Below, piece by piece: positions 3,891-7,735 of a DNA stretch of 7,735 nucleotides (positions within the stretch are counted from its first letter, which is position 1; each line of letters opens with the position of its first letter). The stretch spans positions 1 through 7,735 of the forward strand of contig JAICIG010000384.1 in NCBI GenBank assembly GCA_025924495.1, given 5' to 3'. The DNA is from Pirellulales bacterium. GTDB lineage: Bacteria; Planctomycetota; Planctomycetia; Pirellulales; JAICIG01. The translations under genes and the position numbers were made by a program. The notes under the pieces are model-generated. The model was not told the DNA's origin. It was given only the letters and a program-made list of their open reading frames with translations, and searched no databases.

Positions 3891-5951
3891 CTAAATCGCC
3901 CGATTAGAACCGCGGGGCGCATACGGCCGCTTGGGTACAGGCAGCCCCATCATCTCGTAGTAGCGCCGGCGGATCTGCCAGACGACGCCCGAGTTGATGT
4001 TTTCCCCTTCAGCCTGCAGGATTTTGGCGACCTCGCGATAGCTCTTGCCTTGCACGTCGATCAGGTCATGGACACGTTCAGCGAGACAATCGCGTTTGGG
4101 CCTTTTCCGCAGCCAGACTAGTTCCTCAGCAGCCGCAGCAGCGCTGTCCGAGATCGGAACGGCGAGAGTCTTCTGTAAGACGCCCACCAAAACCGGGCGG
4201 AACACGCCATAGACGTTCGTCCGCTTTCGCGCGGCCCGACATTCAACATGGACCCAAATGCGCCCATCAACCAATTGCCGAAACACTTCGGCGGCCCGGA
4301 AAATCACGTCTTCGCCCAGCTCGCCCGAAGCGCCGGCCGCGAGCAAGCCGGTAAAATCGTCGAGTAGGGCGCGAACGCGATCGGGTGTGATCGGCTCCGC
4401 CTGGTCGTCGAGCGACTTGAGTAATTGCGAACGCGCAACCTCTTTACTCGCTTTCCTGCTCTGCGCCTCGCGAACCTTAGCCTTGAGGTGGTCTCGGTCC
4501 TGCTGGCTGCCCTCGCCGGCCATTTCCATCAGATCTTCAATTTTGTTTTTCAAGGCAGCGATCTGCTTGTCGAGCTGCGAGATCTCGTCCTGAACACACG
4601 TGTCGCCAGCCGCGTCGATTCGCACGGCGCCGCCGACAACCTGATCGACTAAGTCGCTGTCCTGGATGAACAACTCGCGCAGCCGTTCACAAACGGCAAG
4701 CACGGCTTCCCTGCGGCGGACGACGGACAACGCGCCGCAAAGCGCACTGTTCTTGCAACGCATGCCGTGGCCGTTCGCGCCAGCCTGGTAAAAGCGGACC
4801 GGATTATCGGGCGTGCTGCAATGCTCGCAATAGAAGCAGTCGGTAACCAAGTCCCAAAGCTGGGCTCTCTTGCGGCGTTTCGGACCGCGGGGGCCCTTCT
4901 TCAGCCCAATCAATCGCTGCTGGACCGCGAAGAACAGTTCATCGCTGACGATGCGGAGTTCTTCGCTGCGGATCGTGATTACTTCGGCCTCCGGTTGTTC
5001 GACCTTCCGCGTGTAATCGCGTTTGCTGCTCCAGACGTTCTTCGTCCGCCCGAACGCCCACAGACCGGTAAGACGCGGATTGCCGAGCATCCGTCGGTAC
5101 GCACCGTAACTCATGCGGCCGTGCAAGGAGCGCGGATCGCAGGGGCCGTTGGCCCTCACCCAACGGCGCCATCCCTCTCGGATCGGCATGCCGTCGCGGA
5201 TCCATTCCATGTGTTGATTGATCAGCACTCTGGTTGGCAGGTCGACCTCGGGAACCGTGCGCGGCTTGCCCCGATTGGTCAACGGCGCGCCGGGGACTAC
5301 TTTGGCTCGATAGCCGACAGGCAGAGCTCCCGTCACATAACCTTGGCGGAACAAGTCGCCGATTCCCGACCGCACATGATCCGCGATCGTGGAGAGGAGC
5401 ATCTCATCCATGATGCCATGAAGGTAGGCCAACTGCTTCCAGGTCTTTTCATCGGCCGTATCGATCCCTTGGCTGACGCTGACGGCGCGCAGCCCTTCTT
5501 CCACCACCTCCTCTTGGAAGAATTGAAATCCGCGATACGCGACGCGAAACAGGCGAGACACCTTGAACACCAGCAGCGTGTCCGCCAGTTTGGGCTGCAA
5601 GATCGCCTTGATGCGTTCCAGCCCATCGCGCCGCGTCTTACGACCGCTCACGGCCTCGTCGACACAAACATACTCGGGTGGAAGATAGGTATTGTGCCTC
5701 GCGGCGTACAGCACGCAGTCGGCGATCTGCGCCGCCGTGCTGTGCTGCAGCTTCGAAGAAAACCTTGAAAGCCCAGACCCGATTGACAGATCCTTCCCTC
5801 GGGCCCAGGCTATACGGTCGCCAAGCGAGCTCATGGGGTCGAAGCCATCGAGGTTAATTCCTGCCTTTGCGGCTTCGTCCTGCCAGAGTTCGTGAACCAG
5901 TTTGGCGATCTCGGGGCTCGCCGAGCCCGCCGTGGGTAAATTCGTGTTCAC
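3891..5951 (-). CDS. Large serine recombinase (686 aa)
   Basis: This enzyme cuts and rejoins DNA at attachment sites through a 5'-phosphoserine intermediate, integrating or excising mobile elements. The resolvase domain spans about 56-200. SRFSSKLQ has Arg63 and the presumed nucleophile Ser65; DEAVSGRKTRRDG follows at 98-110; VSRLFR holds Arg133 and Arg136, with Ser132 where many relatives have Asp. A long helix follows (180-200), then the 'recombinase' DNA-binding domain (about 205-345). A zinc-ribbon-like region has Cys372, 375, 378, 399 and 405, followed by a coiled coil (about 455-512) as in phage integrases. Two features are less usual: an N-terminal extension of about 55 residues before the catalytic domain, and a C-terminal HTH-like tail (about 622-665, CLAERVHDLIDVQGKSYREVAKIL...). 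The GTG start is chosen because AGGAGGT lies 7 nt upstream. A terminator follows. No separate directionality factor is evident, although the small proteins downstream are candidates. Confidence 0.92.
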   Translation of the reverse strand: MNTNLPTAGSASPEIAKLVHELWQDEAAKAGINLDGFDPMSSLGDRIAWARGKDLSIGSGLSRFSSKLQHSTAAQIADCVLYAARHNTYLPPEYVCVDEAVSGRKTRRDGLERIKAILQPKLADTLLVFKVSRLFRVAYRGFQFFQEEVVEEGLRAVSVSQGIDTADEKTWKQLAYLHGIMDEMLLSTIADHVRSGIGDLFRQGYVTGALPVGYRAKVVPGAPLTNRGKPRTVPEVDLPTRVLINQHMEWIRDGMPIREGWRRWVRANGPCDPRSLHGRMSYGAYRRMLGNPRLTGLWAFGRTKNVWSSKRDYTRKVEQPEAEVITIRSEELRIVSDELFFAVQQRLIGLKKGPRGPKRRKRAQLWDLVTDCFYCEHCSTPDNPVRFYQAGANGHGMRCKNSALCGALSVVRRREAVLAVCERLRELFIQDSDLVDQVVGGAVRIDAAGDTCVQDEISQLDKQIAALKNKIEDLMEMAGEGSQQDRDHLKAKVREAQSRKASKEVARSQLLKSLDDQAEPITPDRVRALLDDFTGLLAAGASGELGEDVIFRAAEVFRQLVDGRIWVHVECRAARKRTNVYGVFRPVLVGVLQKTLAVPISDSAAAAAEELVWLRKRPKRDCLAERVHDLIDVQGKSYREVAKILQAEGENINSGVVWQIRRRYYEMMGLPVPKRPYAPRGSNRAI

Positions 5952-5958
5952 CTCACTA

Positions 5959-5965
5959 ACCTCCT
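5959..5965 (-). promoter_or_regulatory. Strong Shine-Dalgarno for the recombinase
   Basis: AGGAGGT on the minus strand, 7 nt before the GTG at 5951. It fixes the non-ATG start. The same bases are the last codons of a 38-codon open frame that stops at 5956. Confidence 0.75.
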
Positions 5966-6305
5966 GTCCTTAGCGCCACGGCGAGCAACTCCGGCAGCCG
6001 TGCCGAAGACGCTTGTCTAAGCGTTCGCGCGACGCAGCTGCTAATGGTCGAAAGTGGCTGTCGCAGGCTCATCGCATCGTGCGATTGCTGGTGCGAGAGC
6101 GCAAGTTTTTCAGAATTGGGATGCCATGAGCGCAGCGACGGCTCCTCGACGAGGTGAACTGTTCGCTGGCGGCGAAGGGCGAGATGTGATGCCTTTAGTG
6201 CATACGTTTAGCCGAGATCGCGGCGGATCAACGCCAAGAGTAAATCGCGAAGGCGCGAGAATTACTCTTCGAGGCTGGCAATGCTGTTGGAAATGTACCG
6301 CCGTA

Positions 6306-6331
6306 CTGCCGACCTCGTGCCGAGGTGGCAG
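6306..6331. repeat. Inverted repeat beside the intron 3' end
   Basis: CTGCC + ACCTCG (6306-6310, 6312-6317) pair with CGAGGT + GGCAG (6321-6331), giving 11 bp with one bulged G at 6311 and a 3-nt loop TGC. It starts about 10 nt beyond the inferred 3' end of the intron. No T-tract follows on either strand. It could be part of the insertion target or an old terminator stem. Confidence 0.5.
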
Positions 6332-6345
6332 CTAAGTTTCCCAGC

Positions 6346-6379
6346 GGGTAGGGGCCCGCCTCGCGGCGGGCTCCCCCCC
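6346..6379 (-). ncRNA. Group II intron domain VI (putative)
   Basis: Directly after domain V the minus strand gives GGGGGGGA, the stem GCCCGCC/GGCGGGC closed by a GCGA tetraloop, then CCCTACCC. The A at 6349 in the 3' arm is unpaired between C-rich pairs and sits where the branch-point adenosine is expected. Pairing is seen; the branch point is inferred. Confidence 0.65.
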
Positions 6380-6381
6380 AG

Positions 6382-6415
6382 GAACCGTACGTGCGCCTCT
6401 CGACGCATACGGCTC
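6382..6415 (-). ncRNA. Group II intron domain V
   Basis: This 34-nt element reads GAGCCGTATGCG...GCGCACGTACGGTTC on the minus strand, the well-known domain V pattern. It has the catalytic AGC triad near the 5' end, a lower stem pairing GAGCCGU with ACGGUUC, a 2-nt bulge on the 3' side and a GAGA (GNRA) tetraloop. All hallmark elements look intact, so the ribozyme core could be active. Confidence 0.9.
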
Positions 6416-6419
6416 GACT

Positions 6420-7735
6420 TCAGAGACCACTGAAAGGCACATCTTTCAGTGAGGCCGAGTTTGGGTCATGCCTGTGCTTGGCTTTCAAGTTGGCTTCCGC
6501 CCACTTGAGGACGAGGCACAGGTTGCTCCAATCGTTGTTTCCGCCAGCTTGTCGCGGGATAATCTGGCGGGTGACGATTTCAGATGAGTCCTCTAACGGT
6601 AAGCCGGTGATGGCGCATCGGTGATGTTGGCGTTTGAGGAGATACATCCGCAATTTGCGAGCATCGGCAACGGCTCTGCGAAACATGGCTTGTACTCGTC
6701 GCTGCTCCCAATATTCCGCGATCCTTGGGTCGAGTGGGCTGTTAGCCCCTTTGACCTGTTGGAAGCGGAGTCGGTGGAAGCGAGAGTGGGAAAGGAGAGT
6801 CACGAGTTTGCCCTGCGGAGTGTACGCCGTGGGCATCACGAATTTCTGACCATTCACCAGCGTGAGCTTGCGATAGGCCTTGGCCGCTGTCATCTTTCCG
6901 CTACGTCGGCCGACCCATTTACAGAACGTCCGCAGCGTCCAGTGGGTGAGCCTCTGGAACACGGCCGAACTGTGGTCGGTGCGATAATGGTTGCAGAAGC
7001 CGCGAATAATCGCATTGGCCTTCTGAATCTGCAGTCCGACCGGGAGAGCATGGTTGCGGAAGAGGGATAACAGCGCATCGAGGTGCTTCCGAATCGAAGA
7101 TCGACGCGGCCGCACCAGGAACTTCTTCAGCGACAGTCGTTTGAACTGCCGGCCGACGAACTCAAAGCCTTCCGTGTCACGAACAATTCTTGTTTTCTCA
7201 GGGCTGAACCGAAGCCCCCGGGCTTCGAGGAACTCACGAAGCCTAGGGAGGACGACCGTTTCGAGTTGCCGTCTCGAACGGGCTAGAACCACGAAGTCGT
7301 CAGCGTAACGAACCAGCCGTAGGTCGCGGAGTCGCCGATCCTTGCGGAGGGCCGGGCTTGTCCTGACGCGTTGGTCGTTCACGACCAGGCGCAGTGTTCG
7401 CCAAGTTCCGTCGGGATAAGGTCCGTAAATCTTCGGTGGTTCGCGGCGCGACGTCTTTCTGGGCTTGGTCGGTCCGCGGAGACTGTTGACTGCGTTTTCC
7501 GGGCGACATTTCCGGTAGCCTTGCGGCGGCGCAGAAAATGTTTCCAGAGTTTCGCAGACGTATCGTTTTCCGCCGACCAACGACCATTCGTGGAACAAGT
7601 CTTCAATTCCGTGCAGAGCAATGTTGGCCAGCAGCGGGGAGATCGCTCCTCCAACGATATTGCAAACAACGTAGGCTTTTTGGATAGATTGGTCGCCCGC
7701 AGCAGCCTTCGTCCGGGGTACGGAGAGGGCTGGAA
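6420..7735 (-). CDS. ltrA: Group II intron reverse transcriptase/maturase, C-terminal 437 residues (5' partial)
   Basis: The frame is open from the right edge to TGA at 6420; an apparent TTG start at 7598 is internal. The protein helps splice its intron and copies it into DNA. In visible residue numbers: residues 27-38 (VGGAISPLLANI) match the RT block normally written TPQGGVISPLLANI, but the PQ is missing. YADD, the two catalytic Asp, is at 143-146 in LRLVRYADDFVVLARS. RT7-like text follows (FSPEKTRIVRDTEGFEFVGRQF). The maturase X domain is at about 215-290 (ANAIIRGFCNHYR...HWTLRTFCKWVGRR). An HNH-like end is at about 367-420 (HHRCAITGLPL...IIPRQAGGNNDWSNLCLV). About 104 residues separate the first block from YADD, longer than the roughly 50 I expect. 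In the HNH domain the usual His-His before IIPR is Arg-Gln and the second Cys of CxxC is missing, so DNA cleavage is doubtful. The symbol is used loosely. Confidence 0.88.
   Translation of the reverse strand, partial: PALSVPRTKAAAGDQSIQKAYVVCNIVGGAISPLLANIALHGIEDLFHEWSLVGGKRYVCETLETFSAPPQGYRKCRPENAVNSLRGPTKPRKTSRREPPKIYGPYPDGTWRTLRLVVNDQRVRTSPALRKDRRLRDLRLVRYADDFVVLARSRRQLETVVLPRLREFLEARGLRFSPEKTRIVRDTEGFEFVGRQFKRLSLKKFLVRPRRSSIRKHLDALLSLFRNHALPVGLQIQKANAIIRGFCNHYRTDHSSAVFQRLTHWTLRTFCKWVGRRSGKMTAAKAYRKLTLVNGQKFVMPTAYTPQGKLVTLLSHSRFHRLRFQQVKGANSPLDPRIAEYWEQRRVQAMFRRAVADARKLRMYLLKRQHHRCAITGLPLEDSSEIVTRQIIPRQAGGNNDWSNLCLVLKWAEANLKAKHRHDPNSASLKDVPFSGL

Larger units (their letters stand above)
5952..6341 (-). 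other. Gene-poor stretch between group II intron and recombinase
   Basis: No convincing gene is present. On the minus strand one frame stays open for about 84 codons (roughly 6209 to the TAG at 5956), with readable but unrecognised protein text (HLVEEPSLRSWHPNSEKLAL). Its only ATG (6072) gives 38 residues and lacks a ribosome binding site. A second frame (GVDPPRSRLNVCTKG...) and the plus-strand frame 6054-6335 overlap it. Small perfect inverted repeats lie at 5992-6005, 6009-6024 and 6071-6085, and a larger one at 6306-6331. The stretch may hold the recombinase promoter, an attachment site or remnants of a gene broken by insertion. None of these can be shown from sequence alone. Confidence 0.4.
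6342..7735 (-). mobile_element. Group II intron, 3' portion (ORF plus domains V and VI)
   Basis: A maturase-type reverse transcriptase frame is followed within 4 nt of its stop by an RNA domain V and then a domain VI-like hairpin, the order seen at the 3' end of bacterial group II introns. The 3' boundary is placed about 7 nt after the presumed branch-point A (6349), near 6342; this is approximate. The 5' end (GUGYG), domains I-III and the EBS sequences are right of the window. The chloroplast-like (CL) group would fit the YADD plus HNH-type protein, but subclass is not certain. Confidence 0.85.

Noticed and set aside
4767..5768. 333-codon plus-strand open frame
   Set aside because: Lies wholly inside the recombinase gene on the opposite strand. 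The recombinase has clear catalytic and zinc-ribbon motifs, while this frame has no recognisable domain and no ribosome binding site.
6054..6335. 93-codon plus-strand open frame starting GTG
   Set aside because: No Shine-Dalgarno, no recognisable domain, and opposite orientation to every supported gene. Kept only as part of the unexplained gap.
1..7735. tRNA, rRNA genes or a CRISPR array
   Set aside because: No tRNA-like TTCGA arm with matching acceptor, no rRNA signature and no regularly spaced direct repeats were seen by eye on either strand.

Overview
The window reads as an accessory, probably mobile, region of a GC-rich bacterium. Every supported gene lies on the minus strand, so the biological order runs from the right edge to the left. 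The best guess for the host is a planctomycete. This rests on remembered style of such cassettes (a large serine recombinase, a divergent sigma-like regulator and a short MoaD/ThiS-like protein among unrecognised genes), not on any marker gene, so it is an inference. Clear Shine-Dalgarno sequences precede most starts.

Right part (about 6342-7735): the 3' portion of a group II intron. It carries the C-terminal part of the intron-encoded reverse transcriptase/maturase, with a YADD motif, a maturase X domain and an eroded HNH domain. A recognisable RNA domain V and domain VI follow directly. The 5' half of the intron lies beyond the right edge.

Middle (3826-6341): a roughly 390-bp stretch without a supported gene but with several small inverted repeats. 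It leads to a 686-residue large serine recombinase (GTG start, strong Shine-Dalgarno). A textbook rho-independent terminator follows the recombinase.

Left part (1-3788): a tightly packed run of at least seven minus-strand genes. In order of transcription these are a 60-residue basic protein; a 105-residue single-pass membrane protein (ATGA-coupled to the first); a 190-residue lipoprotein with a coiled coil and an internal membrane helix; a 205-residue sigma-70-like/HTH protein behind a structured leader; two unrecognised soluble proteins (150 and 254 residues); a 74-residue beta-grasp MoaD/ThiS/ubiquitin-like protein; and a partial gene running off the left edge. A perfect 14-bp hairpin with a GCAA tetraloop separates the last two.

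Working view (inference): a serine-recombinase-mobilised cassette combining an envelope module, a dedicated transcription regulator and a ubiquitin-like/sulfur-carrier-like protein. Its E1-like (ThiF), JAB peptidase or other partners, if any, would lie left of the window. The intron may be an independent insertion upstream of the recombinase.
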